Below, in pieces: positions 46,233 through 55,165 of a stretch of 64,000 nucleotides of DNA. The position numbers were made by a program, and so were the translations under genes. The notes under the pieces are model-generated. The model was not told the DNA's origin. It made no database searches and worked only from the letters and a program-made list of their open reading frames with translations. Origin of the DNA: Neisseria animalis (lineage in GTDB: Bacteria; Pseudomonadota; Gammaproteobacteria; Burkholderiales; Neisseriaceae); contig NZ_LR134287.1 of assembly GCF_900636515.1 (NCBI RefSeq), positions 248,001 through 312,000 on the forward strand, given 5' to 3'. Position 1 is the stretch's first letter. Every line of letters starts with the position of its first letter.

Positions 46233-46277
46233 AAAAGGCCGTCTGCAAAACACAATTTGTGCATTTTGCAGACGGCA
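46233..46277 (+). terminator. DUS inverted-repeat terminator
   Basis: aaaaaggccgtctgcaaaa and attttgcagacggc stem, 12 bp after the alcohol dehydrogenase. It also precedes the leftward trpC 3' end. Confidence 0.75.
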
Positions 46278-46302
46278 GGTGCTGTATTGCCCGCATATGA
46301 TG

Positions 46303-47085
46303 TCAAAATAGTTTTTTCACTTCCGCTTCGATGTCGGCGGCGCGCATGAAGGTTTCGCCGATGAGGAAGGTATGCACGCCGCGGCCGCGCATAAAATCGA
46401 CATCGTTTTTGTCGCGGATGCCGCTTTCGGTGACAACGGTTTTGCCGTTTAAATGCGGCAGCAGGTCCAGCGTTTGCTTCAGGGAAACTTCAAATGTACG
46501 CAGGTTGCGGTTGTTTACGCCCACCAGCGGGGTGGTCAGGTTGCGGCATTTGGCCAGTTCGCCCTCGTCGTGCAGCTCCAGCAAAACCGTCATGCCCAGT
46601 TCGTGGGCGGTATGCTCCAGCTGTTCCAACTGTTCTGCTTCCAGCGCGGCGGCAATCAGTAAAACCGCATCCGCGCCCCATGCGCGGGCTTGGTAAACCT
46701 GATACGGGTCTATCATAAAGTCTTTACGCAACACCGGCAGCGATACGGCGGCACGGGCTTGTTTCAGATATTCGGGCGAGCCTTGGAAGTATGGTTCGTC
46801 GGTCAATACCGATAAGCACGCTGCTCCTGCATTCTCATAGGATTTGGCAATTTCGGCAGGGTGGAAGTCGGGGCGGATCAGCCCTTTGCTGGGGCTGGCT
46901 TTTTTCACTTCGGCAATCACGGCAGGCAGATTCTGCGCGTGTTTGGCTTGGATGGCGGCGTAAAAACCGCGCACCGGCGGGGCTTCGGCAGCGAGGCGTT
47001 TCATTTCTTCCAAAGGGGTGGCAGCTTTTTGCGCGGCGACTTCTTGTGCTTTGGTGGCGAGGATTTTGTTGAGGATATCGGTCAT
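46303..47085 (-). CDS. trpC: Indole-3-glycerol phosphate synthase
   Basis: 260 residues, TIM barrel. [23 protein letters not shown] carries the catalytic lysine and phosphate site, [30 protein letters not shown] the central strand/loop, and [12 protein letters not shown] the terminal phosphate motif. The separate, not TrpF-fused, form. Fourth-last step of tryptophan synthesis. No other trp gene is adjacent. Confidence 0.97.
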   Translation of the reverse strand: MTDILNKILATKAQEVAAQKAATPLEEMKRLAAEAPPVRGFYAAIQAKHAQNLPAVIAEVKKASPSKGLIRPDFHPAEIAKSYENAGAACLSVLTDEPYFQGSPEYLKQARAAVSLPVLRKDFMIDPYQVYQARAWGADAVLLIAAALEAEQLEQLEHTAHELGMTVLLELHDEGELAKCRNLTTPLVGVNNRNLRTFEVSLKQTLDLLPHLNGKTVVTESGIRDKNDVDFMRGRGVHTFLIGETFMRAADIEAEVKKLF

Positions 47086-47206
47086 GGCATTCTTTCGGGA
47101 GGGCGGAAGAGTAGGGTGTGTGCGGTACGCACGCGTTTTGCGGAGTTCGGGCCGCTGGAAAGTGCATACGCGGTTTGTGCCGCCTGTTTTGTTATCGTGA
47201 TGTAAG

Positions 47207-47247
47207 TTTCAGACGGCCTATCTTACCACCGATAGGCCGTCTGAAAC
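47207..47247 (-). terminator. Long perfect uptake-sequence stem terminator
   Basis: gtttcagacggcctatc and gataggccgtctgaaac form a perfect 17-bp stem with an 8-bp loop (ttaccacc), directly after the stop of the leftward TRIC-type gene. The flanking bases extend the AG-type GCCGTCTGAA core. Confidence 0.8.
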
Positions 47248-47256
47248 ATATGCGTA

Positions 47257-47862
47257 TTACAATTTCGGCAGCCTGAGCCGCGTTTGGTACGCCCACATTC
47301 TGAGCGCGTAGCCGCCAAACAATAAAATCTGCAAAGTCAAAGGGTTGACCATACGGAAGTGGTCGAGCAGGTACAGAATGAAGGCGACAATCACGGCAAC
47401 CGTGCCGTAAAAACCTTCGCGCATGATGACCGGAATTTCGTTTACCAGCATATCGCGCACGATGCCGCCGCCGACTGCGGTGACAAAACCCATCATCACC
47501 ACGCCGAAGACGTTGAGGTTGTAAAGCAGTCCGACTTGCGCGCCGATGATGGTAAACGCCACCAGTCCGAGCGAGTCGGCCCACACAAACGCCTGTGCCA
47601 GCACTTTTTTCTGTGTGTGCTGCAATTTAAACAGATAAGCCGCCGCCAACGTAACGGCGATGACGGCGAGCGGGGCGTATTCCACGAATATCATCGGCGT
47701 GCGCCCCACCAAAACATCGCGCATCATGCCGCCTCCGATGGCAGTGAGCAGGGCGCAAATCAATACGCCGAGCATATCCAGCCGTTTGCGTACGCCGACC
47801 AGATAGCCCGCCAGAGTGAAGGCGGCTGTGCCGGTGATGTTGATGAAGTCGAATGAGGTCAT
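47257..47862 (-). CDS. Trimeric intracellular cation (TRIC) channel family membrane protein
   Basis: 201 residues with seven hydrophobic segments formed from two related halves. GTAAFTLAGYLVGVRKRLDMLGVLICALLTAIGGGMMRDVLVGRTP and LVAFTIIGAQVGLLYNLNVFGVVMMGFVTAVGGGIVRDML carry the repeated GGGxxRD signature of UPF0126/YadS proteins. Prokaryotic members form potassium channels; the physiological role in this organism is unknown. Confidence 0.9.
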   Translation of the reverse strand: MTSFDFINITGTAAFTLAGYLVGVRKRLDMLGVLICALLTAIGGGMMRDVLVGRTPMIFVEYAPLAVIAVTLAAAYLFKLQHTQKKVLAQAFVWADSLGLVAFTIIGAQVGLLYNLNVFGVVMMGFVTAVGGGIVRDMLVNEIPVIMREGFYGTVAVIVAFILYLLDHFRMVNPLTLQILLFGGYALRMWAYQTRLRLPKL

Positions 47863-47870
47863 GGGTTTTA

Positions 47871-48004
47871 CAGCTATTTAATACAAAGTGATACGGTGTT
47901 GCCGCGCCTTGCCCGAAGAGGGGCTTGGCCGGGCTGCCGGAACAGCCGATCCGTACCGTCTGCGGCTTTGCTGTCTTGTCTCGTTTTTATTTTATTCGAC
48001 TATA
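47871..48004 (+). mobile_element. Hybrid Correia-related element
   Basis: The left part (agctatttaatacaaagtgatacgg) is of the older subfamily, with an extended middle (gaagaggggcttggccgg), but the right end (ttttattttattcgactata) is the same as that of the 107-bp copies. Length about 134 bp. It lies before the TRIC-type gene, where it could influence transcription. Confidence 0.6.
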
Positions 48005-48092
48005 TGTGAAAAATGAAGCGTGAATGACAATCCGGAGCTTTGGCCGAACGGAAGAGGCCGTCTGCAAATTTCCGGTATCAGGGGCTAAGGAC

Positions 48093-48257
48093 GAGACCTT
48101 TGCAAAAAACAGGAAACGAACCAAAACTGATTGCAGGGGCGGGTTTTACACCCGCCCGAAAATCGAACACCTTGAAAGTTACCACTTCAAAAAGCCCAAG
48201 CGGGCGGATGTAAAGCCTGCTCCTGCAAGCCCTTGTCATGAATTTTGCAAAGGTCTC
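48093..48257. mobile_element. 165-bp MITE-like element with GAGACCTTTGCAAAA ends
   Basis: Terminal inverted repeats gagacctttgcaaaa and ttttgcaaaggtctc enclose a second inverted region: tgcaggggcggg..tttacacccgccc and gggcggatgtaaagcctgctcctgca. No coding capacity for a transposase. The ends resemble those of neisserial IS5-group elements such as IS1106 (from memory), so it is probably a non-autonomous derivative. It ends 14 bp from the stop of the YheT-like gene. Confidence 0.72.
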
Positions 48258-48271
48258 AGGCTGCGGCGGGC

Positions 48272-49264
48272 TTAAGGTGTTGCCGTGGCATCGAAATAGG
48301 CCAACACCGTTTTCGGCAGCCATTCGATGTTCAGACGGCCGCGGTCGCGGCTGACGAAGCCGACGTGCCCGCCGTGGGGCGGCTGCAACAGCGTAACCGA
48401 CGGCGAGACTTCGGTTGCGGACGGCAGGGCTTCGGGCGGCAGGAAAGGATCGTTTACGGCATTGAGCAGCAGCAGCGGCACGGCAACGTCTTTCAAAAAC
48501 GGTTTGCACGATGATTGGCGGTAGTAGTCGTGGCGGTCGGCAAAACCGTGCAGCGGCGCGGTAAACAAGTCGTCGAAATCCCCCAGCGTTTTGCATTGAG
48601 AAAGAGACAAGGCCGTCTGCAAACGGGCAGGGCGGGTTTCTGCGGAGCTGAAACGGCTGAAAGCGCGGGCTTTGGGCACCAGCGAATTGAGGAAGTAGCG
48701 TGTGTAGAGCAGGCGTGTGAGTCCGCGGTCGAAGCGCGTGCCCGCCGCAGCCAAGTCCACCGGTGCGGAGACGGCGGCAGCGGCTTTGACGGGCGCGGCC
48801 CGGTTCAGACGGCCTTGTTCGCCCAAATATTTTGCCAAGGCATTGCCGCCCAGCGATACGCCCACGGCGTAGATTTTCGGATAACGTGCGGCGAGCGTGT
48901 CGAGCATGAAGCCGATTTCGCGCGTGTCGCCCGAATGGTAAAACACGGGCGCGGTATTGGTGATGCCGCCGCAACTGCGGAAATGTGCGACGACACCGTG
49001 CCAGCCTTTGCGTTGCACGGCTTTCATCATTTCAATGGCGTAATGGCTGCGGCTGCTGCCTTCCAAGCCGTGAAACACCACCAGCAGCGGTACATCGGGG
49101 TCGGGGCTGTCGATGAAGTCGTAGGCGGTCTGCGTTTCGCCGGTGCTGTCGGGCAGCAGTTCGCGGCGGTAGGCGGGCGGCTTACCTTGCAGCAGCTTGG
49201 AAAACAGGGTGTCGGCGTTGCCGTTGCACAGCCAGAAAGGGGTGTTCGGAGCGGTTGCGTTCAT
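48272..49264 (-). CDS. YheT-family alpha/beta hydrolase
   Basis: 330 residues. Core motifs are VVFHGLEGSSRSHY (oxyanion region), GVSLGGNALAKYLGEQ with the nucleophile serine at about 141, and HGGHVGF near 308 for the catalytic histidine. Esterase-like; the substrate is unknown. The start MNATAPNTPFW overlaps the stop of the PAP2 gene (ATGA), so the two genes are coupled. Confidence 0.88.
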   Translation of the reverse strand: MNATAPNTPFWLCNGNADTLFSKLLQGKPPAYRRELLPDSTGETQTAYDFIDSPDPDVPLLVVFHGLEGSSRSHYAIEMMKAVQRKGWHGVVAHFRSCGGITNTAPVFYHSGDTREIGFMLDTLAARYPKIYAVGVSLGGNALAKYLGEQGRLNRAAPVKAAAAVSAPVDLAAAGTRFDRGLTRLLYTRYFLNSLVPKARAFSRFSSAETRPARLQTALSLSQCKTLGDFDDLFTAPLHGFADRHDYYRQSSCKPFLKDVAVPLLLLNAVNDPFLPPEALPSATEVSPSVTLLQPPHGGHVGFVSRDRGRLNIEWLPKTVLAYFDATATP

Positions 49265-49905
49265 TTGTGCAGGTATTTCCGGAAAAAACAAAAATAAACG
49301 GCGCATACGGTGGCGCAGCCGTTAATCCAGCCGGCCAAAACGTCAGTAGGGTAGTGTACGCCCAAATACACGCGCGAGAAACCCATCAGCAGGGTAAACA
49401 CGATACCGCCGGTGAGAAGCAGCGTGCGCTTTGGGGAATGCAGGAAAATGATGAACAGCAGGGTGGCGAGAGCGGCGGCAAAGGTGGAGTGGCCGCTGGG
49501 AAACGAAGTGTTGCTCTCTTCGATAAGGCGCGGCCACAGCATCGGACGCGGACGGTCGAACACAGCCTTGGACAGCAGCATAACCAGTGTCGGCAGCGCG
49601 GTGGAGAGAATCAGGAATGCGGCGTAACCCGTGCGCTTTCTGAAGTGCAGCCACACGGCGGCAAGCGTAATCAGCGGCACCGCCAGCGAAGTTTTGCCGA
49701 CGTAGTGCATGATGACGGCGACAGGTGCGAACCAAGAGCCGACATGGTGGTGTATCCACAACATCAGCGGTACTTCAAAGGCAAAACCCTGACCTGCCCA
49801 AATCCGTGCGGCAATCAGGCCGACGAGGGCGGAGGGAATCAAAACGGCGGCGGATAATGCCGACAGCCGCAGCAGCAGCGGCAGATAAGCGCGTAAAAGA
49901 AGCAT
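49261..49905 (-). CDS. PAP2-family membrane phosphatase
   Basis: 214 residues, about six transmembrane segments. The three phosphatase motifs are KAVFDRPRP (KX6RP), PSGHS and SRVYLGVHYPTDVLAG (SRX5HX3D). Members dephosphorylate undecaprenyl pyrophosphate, phosphatidic acid, phosphatidylglycerophosphate or lipid A. The substrate here is not determined. First gene of a two-gene operon with yheT. Confidence 0.92.
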   Translation of the reverse strand: MLLLRAYLPLLLRLSALSAAVLIPSALVGLIAARIWAGQGFAFEVPLMLWIHHHVGSWFAPVAVIMHYVGKTSLAVPLITLAAVWLHFRKRTGYAAFLILSTALPTLVMLLSKAVFDRPRPMLWPRLIEESNTSFPSGHSTFAAALATLLFIIFLHSPKRTLLLTGGIVFTLLMGFSRVYLGVHYPTDVLAGWINGCATVCAVYFCFFRKYLHK

Positions 49906-50027
49906 AGGGTAAGGTCAGCCGGAATGGAATGACAGGGGCGGCAAAGCATAAACCGTTGTTGTTCGGGTAACGGTTTCCTGCATTATACAGACGGCAGGGC
50001 TGCCTGCATAATGCGGGCATTTCCCAT

Positions 50028-50085
50028 AAAAAGGCCGTCTGCAAACCGGCGGCAGTGCGCGCGCGGATATACAGACGGCCTTTTT
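50028..50085 (-). terminator. DUS inverted-repeat terminator of the symporter gene
   Basis: aaaaaggccgtctgcaaa faces tatacagacggccttttt with a loop of about 22 bp, 14 bp after the leftward stop. Confidence 0.7.
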
Positions 50086-50098
50086 GTGCTAATCAGCG

Positions 50099-51514
50099 TT
50101 ACCAGATGTCCGATTTGATTTTGCGTTTCAAGCCCGGGTGTTCGGAGAGCTTAAATTCGGGGTCTTTACCCAGCTTCAACTTGGCGGTGTAGTCTTTCAG
50201 CAGCAGGAAAACCAGCGGAGAAAGCAGCAGAATGGCAATCAGGTTGATCCACGCCATGGTGCCCATCGCCATATCCGCCATGTCCCATACCAGCGGTACG
50301 CTCTGTACGGCACCGAAATACACCATGCCCAATACCGCCATGCGGAACACCGCCATAATCAGCCAATGGCTCTTGATAAAGCGCACGTTGGATTCCGCAT
50401 AAGCGTAGTTGCCGATGATGGTGGTGAAGGCAAACATAAACAGCAATACCGCCAAGAAGTCCGCACCCCACGCACCGACATGGCTCACAATCGCCGCTTG
50501 GGTAAGCTGCGCGCCGCTCAAATCACCGGAAGGAACGTCCGACATCAATACGATAAACGCGGTGCAGGAACAAATGATGATGGTATCGACAAACACGCCC
50601 AGCATTTGAATCATACCTTGCGACACAGGGTGTTTCACTTCCGCCGCCGCCGCCGCGTTCGGTGCAGAGCCCTGACCGGCTTCGTTGGAATACAGGCCGC
50701 GTTTGATGCCCATCATCATGGTTTGGGAAATCAGACCACCGAGCAAGCCGCCGCCTGCCGCATCAAATTGGAAAGCCGTGCCGAAAATCAAAGAAACAAC
50801 TTGCGGAATCATGCCGATGTTGGTCACGATGATGTACAAGGCCAGCAGCAGATACAGCACCGCCATCAGCGGCACAATCATTTCCGCCAGTTTCGCCACA
50901 CGGCGGATGCCGCCGAAAATAATCGGTGCGGTCAGAATCACCAAAGCCACGCCGACAGCGTGTTTGTCCCAACCCCAAGCAGCTTCGGCCGCCGCCACGA
51001 TGGTATTGGCCTGTACGGCCTCATAGACCAAGCCGAAGCAGAAAATCAGGCTGACGGCAAACAGAATACCCAACCATTTCTGTCCCAAACCCTGCGTGAT
51101 GTAGTAGGCAGGGCCGCCACGGAAATGATGGTTGTCGTAATCGCGGATTTTGAAAAGCTGCGCCAGCGACGATTCGGCAAACGCCGAGCTCATGCCGATG
51201 ATGGCAACCAGCCACATCCAAAACACCGCACCCGGGCCGCCCACGCTGATGGCAATCGCCACGCCGGCGATATTGCCCACGCCCACGCGGCTGGCCAAGC
51301 CGGTAACAAAAGCCTGAAATGGCGTGATACCGTGCGGATCGTCTCCCTGCTTGCGGCCGCCGAGCATGGCTTTGATACTTTGTCCGAACAGGCGAATCTG
51401 CACAAAGCCTGTTGCCAGCGTAAAAAACAAACCCGTACCCAGCAGCAGGATAATCAGCAAATCCCACATCGGACCGTTTACCGCATTAACCCACGAATGT
51501 AAGGTTTCGGTCAT
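50099..51514 (-). CDS. Alanine/glycine:sodium symporter (AgcS/DagA family)
   Basis: 471 residues, about ten transmembrane segments. Family signature GLASRVGVGNIAGVAIAISVGGPGAVFWMWLVAIIGMSSAFAESSLAQLF (about 75-125) and KRGLYSNEAGQGSAPNAAAAAEVKHPVSQG (about 270-300). Imports alanine or glycine with sodium. The start MTETLHSWVNAV is preferred over an upstream start that would translate an uptake sequence. Confidence 0.93.
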   Translation of the reverse strand: MTETLHSWVNAVNGPMWDLLIILLLGTGLFFTLATGFVQIRLFGQSIKAMLGGRKQGDDPHGITPFQAFVTGLASRVGVGNIAGVAIAISVGGPGAVFWMWLVAIIGMSSAFAESSLAQLFKIRDYDNHHFRGGPAYYITQGLGQKWLGILFAVSLIFCFGLVYEAVQANTIVAAAEAAWGWDKHAVGVALVILTAPIIFGGIRRVAKLAEMIVPLMAVLYLLLALYIIVTNIGMIPQVVSLIFGTAFQFDAAGGGLLGGLISQTMMMGIKRGLYSNEAGQGSAPNAAAAAEVKHPVSQGMIQMLGVFVDTIIICSCTAFIVLMSDVPSGDLSGAQLTQAAIVSHVGAWGADFLAVLLFMFAFTTIIGNYAYAESNVRFIKSHWLIMAVFRMAVLGMVYFGAVQSVPLVWDMADMAMGTMAWINLIAILLLSPLVFLLLKDYTAKLKLGKDPEFKLSEHPGLKRKIKSDIW

Positions 51515-51534
51515 ACAATACCTTTCTTTGCCGT

Positions 51535-51562
51535 TTGCAGACGGCATAAGGCCGTCTGCAAA
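51535..51562. repeat. Short-loop uptake-sequence inverted pair upstream of the symporter
   Basis: tttgcagacggc, 4 bp, gccgtctgcaaa. It lies 21 bp upstream of the symporter start, in the leader or promoter region, where a terminator-like stem could act as an attenuator. Confidence 0.55.
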
Positions 51563-51768
51563 CAGTCTGTAAATGAAAAGAAACGGATTTTAACAGATTG
51601 CCGACAATCGTGTAAAATTTTACGCAGAGATATTTTGTTTATTTTCAAATGGTTATATTGAAAATGCAGGTTGACGGACAAGCCGTTCGGTCGGGTACGG
51701 CAAAAAAACCGTCTGAAAAAACAACCTTCTGATAAAATCGGAAGAATCATTTTACAGACGGCATATTT

Positions 51769-53043
51769 ATGCAACCGACCACGCTGATTTGGTTTCGCCG
51801 CAACCTGCGTGTTGCCGACAACGCCGCCCTGCACACCGCTTTGCAGCGCGGTTTGCCCGTTGCCGGCATATGGATTTCCGAAGAAGGACGTACCAATCCG
51901 CGCCAAGCCTTGTTTCTGCACCGCTCGGCGGCGGAACTGCATCAGGCATTGGCGGCGTGCGGCATACCGCTGTATGGTTTGCAGGGCAATGCCGAACAGC
52001 TTGTTTCCGAATGGGCGGACGCACTCCATGCAGCAGCCGTGGTGGCAGATGAAGCCTACACGCCGTCCGAGTTGTGGGCGGACAACCGCATCTGGCACGC
52101 GCTGGACAAAAAAAACATTCCCTTTATCCGTGTCAACGACCGCAGCATTTTCGCCAAATCCGAGCTGACCGACCGCTACGGAATGCCCTACCGCACATTT
52201 CCCGAATACCGTCAGGCATGGCTTCAGGCATACGCGCAGCGTTTCCGGTACAAACAACCGGTTTCGTACACAGCCGCAGACGGCATTTTGCAGACGGCAT
52301 TGGACGGATTGCCGCCTTTTCCTGCCAATTTATACACCCCCTCAATCGTGGTGCAGCACAAAGGCGGAGAAGCGGCGGGAGAAAAACAATGGGCGCAGTT
52401 TGCCGCCGAGATAGGTTTTTATCCGTTGCAGAAAGACTTTCCCGCCCGAAAGGGTACAGGGCAAATCAGCGCATACCTCACTGCAGGCTGCCTGTCTGCC
52501 CGCAGCTTGGCGGCGCAGGCATGGCAGCAACAGCACCGCGCATGGCTGGACACCTTAATACGGAGGGATTTCCATTTGCAGACGGCCTTCCATATGCCGT
52601 CTGCAAATCAAGAGCCCGCCGACCACCCCGTGTCTTCCCGCTATCTCGAGCGTTGGCAGGCAGGGCAAACAGGTTTTCCGCTGATTGATGCCGCCATGCG
52701 CGCCTTGAAACGCAGCGGCTGGCTGCATCCCGCTTTGCGTGAAGCCGTTGCCTTGTTTTGGTGTGGCACGCTGAAGCAACCGTGGCAGAGCGGCGCGGCA
52801 TGGTTTGCCGCCCAACTGACCGATTACGAACCGGCCGCCAATCAGGGGAATTGGCAGGAAGCGTGCGCGCAAACCGCACCGCCGCCGCTGTATTGGGCGC
52901 AAAAACTCGATCCCGACGGCACGTTTGTCCGCCGCCATCTGCCCGAGCTGGCGCATTTGCCGTCAGAACTCGTCCACACCCCGCACTTGGCCGGTGCGAA
53001 TGCCGATACACACGGCTATCCGCCGCCGATGATTAAGGTTTGA
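51769..53043 (+). CDS. phrB: Deoxyribodipyrimidine photolyase
   Basis: 424 residues. N-terminal antenna domain LIWFRRNLRVADNAAL, then the FAD-binding region with GTGQISAYLTAGCLSARSL, RFHL-like segment RRDFHLQTAFHM, and GFPLIDAAMRALKRSGWLHPALREAVALFW ... NQGNWQEACA, the CPD-photolyase core. Light-driven repair of cyclobutane pyrimidine dimers. It is somewhat short (commonly about 430-470), and two in-frame stretches are uptake-sequence derived. Confidence 0.92.
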   Translation: MQPTTLIWFRRNLRVADNAALHTALQRGLPVAGIWISEEGRTNPRQALFLHRSAAELHQALAACGIPLYGLQGNAEQLVSEWADALHAAAVVADEAYTPSELWADNRIWHALDKKNIPFIRVNDRSIFAKSELTDRYGMPYRTFPEYRQAWLQAYAQRFRYKQPVSYTAADGILQTALDGLPPFPANLYTPSIVVQHKGGEAAGEKQWAQFAAEIGFYPLQKDFPARKGTGQISAYLTAGCLSARSLAAQAWQQQHRAWLDTLIRRDFHLQTAFHMPSANQEPADHPVSSRYLERWQAGQTGFPLIDAAMRALKRSGWLHPALREAVALFWCGTLKQPWQSGAAWFAAQLTDYEPAANQGNWQEACAQTAPPPLYWAQKLDPDGTFVRRHLPELAHLPSELVHTPHLAGANADTHGYPPPMIKV

Positions 53044-53162
53044 AACGCTGCGGAACGGGATAAGCGTATTGATTGATATGCTCCGCTGTTGACAGAGATT
53101 GTGGATGTTGCCGCTTGTAGACGATGCAGCAGTTGCCGCCATTTTGCAACCCATCATGCCCC

Positions 53163-53220
53163 AAAGCCGTCTGTAAAATATCGGTCTGTACGAAGATAGA
53201 GATTTTGCAGACGGCCTTTT
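53163..53220 (+). terminator. DUS inverted-repeat terminator of phrB
   Basis: aaagccgtctgtaaaat and attttgcagacggcctttt face each other, one arm with CTGTAAA and one with CTGCAAA, about 120 bp after the stop. Confidence 0.65.
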
Positions 53221-53327
53221 ATATCTCTGCCAAAATGATGATGATTGCCGCCGCTCCCGTTATGCTTGGAGACCCGCTTGCTTCGGCGGTTAAGCATTTG
53301 GCAAGAGATTGAATGACAATAAAAATC

Positions 53328-53363
53328 AACCGCTTGCATGGTGGTACGGCAGGCGGTTTTTTT
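53328..53363 (+). terminator. Orphan intrinsic terminator
   Basis: aaccgcttgc and gcaggcggtttttttt form a strong stem with T-run, but the nearest upstream gene (phrB) already has a terminator. The only upstream candidate is a short frame (53235-53312) with no ribosome site, so a small RNA is possible. Confidence 0.6.
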
Positions 53364-53374
53364 AACGTGGGTTT

Positions 53375-53481
53375 TATAGTCGAATAAAATAAGAATGAGA
53401 CAAGGCAGCGAAGCCGCAGACAGTACACATAGTACGGCAAGGCAAAGCAACGCTGTATTATTCTTATTTTAAATGACTATA
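53375..53481 (-). mobile_element. Correia-like element (CREE), full length, 107 bp, reverse
   Basis: A complete copy, orientation as at 37901 and 56349, 12 bp after the T-run of the orphan terminator. The remaining 150 bp to waaA hold no recognised feature. Confidence 0.92.
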
Positions 53482-53634
53482 TTTTCGGGGAAGTCGCGGT
53501 TGGAGCAAGGCGGAGGAGATGCGGGTAGCGCGGGAGGGCGGTCAGGTAATATGGTGCGGCAGCGGCAATTAATTTCTTCGGCAGGGCGCAAAATCCGCTA
53601 AAATGAATGCTTCTTTTTCTTGAAAAGCCGTTTC

Positions 53635-54900
53635 ATGATTCGCCGGTTTTATAATTTGTTGTGGTGCGTTGCGCCGTTGTTTATCCGCCGTTATTTGAAA
53701 AAACGTGCCCGAAAATCTCCTGCTTATTTGGAAAATTGGCATGAGCGGTTTGGCGGTTTTGTTGCAAACCCGGTGCAGCAGCCGGTTTGGATTCATGCGG
53801 TATCGGTGGGGGAAACGCGTGCGGCGGTGCCGTTGGCGGCAGCGTTGAGGCAACGCTTTCCCGATGCACCGCTGTTATTGACGCAGATGACTCCGACGGG
53901 ACGGGAGGCGGCAGAAATTTTGTTTCCCGACGCGCAGTGCCGTTATCTGCCGTATGACAAACCGGAGTGGGTAAGGCAGTTTTTGCGCGAACACCGTCCG
54001 CGTTTCGGCATATTGATGGAAACGGAAATCTGGCCGAATCTGATGCATGGTTGTCGTGATGAAGGTGTGCCGCTGTTTTTGGCCAATGCGCGCTTGTCGG
54101 AAAAGTCGCAGCGCGGTTATCTGAAAATCCGTAATCTGGTCGAGCCGGCAATGCGGACACTCAGCGGTTGTTTTGCTCAAACGGCAGCGGACGCGGAGCG
54201 GCTGCATTTGATTGGTGCTTCGAATGTTCATGTGTGCGGCAATACCAAATACGATATTGCACCGCCCGATAATATGCGCGCGTTGGCGGCGGCGTTTCGC
54301 GAACGTATCGGTTCGCGGCCGGTGGTGTTGTGTGCCAGTACGCGTTTTTATAAAGGGGCGGACGAAACGGCAATGTTGTTGGAGGCATGGAAGGCATATC
54401 GGGGCGATGCGCTGCTGGTGGTTGTTCCGCGCCACCCCGAACGGTTTCAGACGGCATTCGATACGGCACGTTCTTTGGGATACCGGGTGCAGAAGCGCAG
54501 CGATGACAAGATGGTTGCGGCGGATACTCAGGTTTGGATTGGCGACAGCATGGGCGAACTTTTTGCTTATTATTTGAGCAGTAATGTGGCTTTTGTCGGG
54601 GGCAGTTTGGTCGATACCGGCTGTCAAAACATCATCGAGCCGATAGCCTGCGGTATTCCGACTTTGTTCGGCCCGTCAACTTATAATTTTGCGGCCGTCT
54701 GCGAAAGTGCGAAGGAAAGCCGTGCGGCGCGGCAGGTTGCGGATGCGGAAGAATGGCGGCAGGTTGCGGAGGCGTGTTTGGAGAACGGCAGACTGCGTGA
54801 GGAATGGGCGGCACAGGCAGAGGCGTTTGTATCGGCTCATCGGGGAGCAAGCAGGCGTATGGCAGATGAAGTGGTTAAGAGTTTGGGCCGTGTGGTGTAA
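53635..54900 (+). CDS. waaA: 3-deoxy-D-manno-octulosonic acid (Kdo) transferase
   Basis: 421 residues. The N-terminal membrane anchor is MIRRFYNLLWCVAPLFIRRYL; the GT30 motifs HAVSVGETRAAVPLAAALR (with the catalytic glutamate of GETRA, at about 60) and NIIEPIACGIPTLFGPSTYNFA, and ETEIWPNLMHGCRDEGVPLFLANARLSEKSQRGY. Adds Kdo to lipid IVA in lipooligosaccharide synthesis. ATG at 53635 preferred over a TTG five codons upstream. Confidence 0.95.
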   Translation: MIRRFYNLLWCVAPLFIRRYLKKRARKSPAYLENWHERFGGFVANPVQQPVWIHAVSVGETRAAVPLAAALRQRFPDAPLLLTQMTPTGREAAEILFPDAQCRYLPYDKPEWVRQFLREHRPRFGILMETEIWPNLMHGCRDEGVPLFLANARLSEKSQRGYLKIRNLVEPAMRTLSGCFAQTAADAERLHLIGASNVHVCGNTKYDIAPPDNMRALAAAFRERIGSRPVVLCASTRFYKGADETAMLLEAWKAYRGDALLVVVPRHPERFQTAFDTARSLGYRVQKRSDDKMVAADTQVWIGDSMGELFAYYLSSNVAFVGGSLVDTGCQNIIEPIACGIPTLFGPSTYNFAAVCESAKESRAARQVADAEEWRQVAEACLENGRLREEWAAQAEAFVSAHRGASRRMADEVVKSLGRVV

Positions 54901-54910
54901 AGCGGGGGTA

Positions 54911-55050
54911 CAGTTATTGAATACAGAATGGCGGCGTTGCTGTTTCTGGCTCAAAGAAGAAGTTTGAATAAGCTGATGAAGCAGCCGCTCCGTTGCCCTG
55001 TACTGTCTGCTGTTTGGTTGCTTGGTTATTCTGTGTGATCCGACAATACT
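54911..55050. mobile_element. Degenerate Correia-related element, older subfamily
   Basis: Ends ttattgaatacagaatgg and ttattctgtgtgatccgac are imperfect inverted repeats around about 100 bp with ggcgttgctg and cttgctgtactgtctgct-like text. Located between waaA and a 107-bp CREE, only 8 bp from the latter. Confidence 0.5.
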
Positions 55051-55058
55051 AAAGATAT

Positions 55059-55165
55059 TATAGTCATTTAAAATAAGAATGATACAGCGTTGCTTTGCCT
55101 TGCCGTACTATGTGTACTGTCTGCGGCTTTGCTGCCTTGTCTCATTCTTATTTTATTCGACTATA
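55059..55165 (+). mobile_element. Correia-like element (CREE), full length, 107 bp
   Basis: A complete copy; its right end GACTATA is immediately followed by the A-run and stem of a DUS terminator. In this copy ggctttgctgcc replaces ggcttcgctgcc. Confidence 0.92.

Noticed and set aside
50138..51502. 454-codon open frame opposite the alanine symporter
   Set aside because: Antisense shadow, His/Gln/Arg-rich, no homology pattern, while the opposite strand encodes a clear AgcS transporter.
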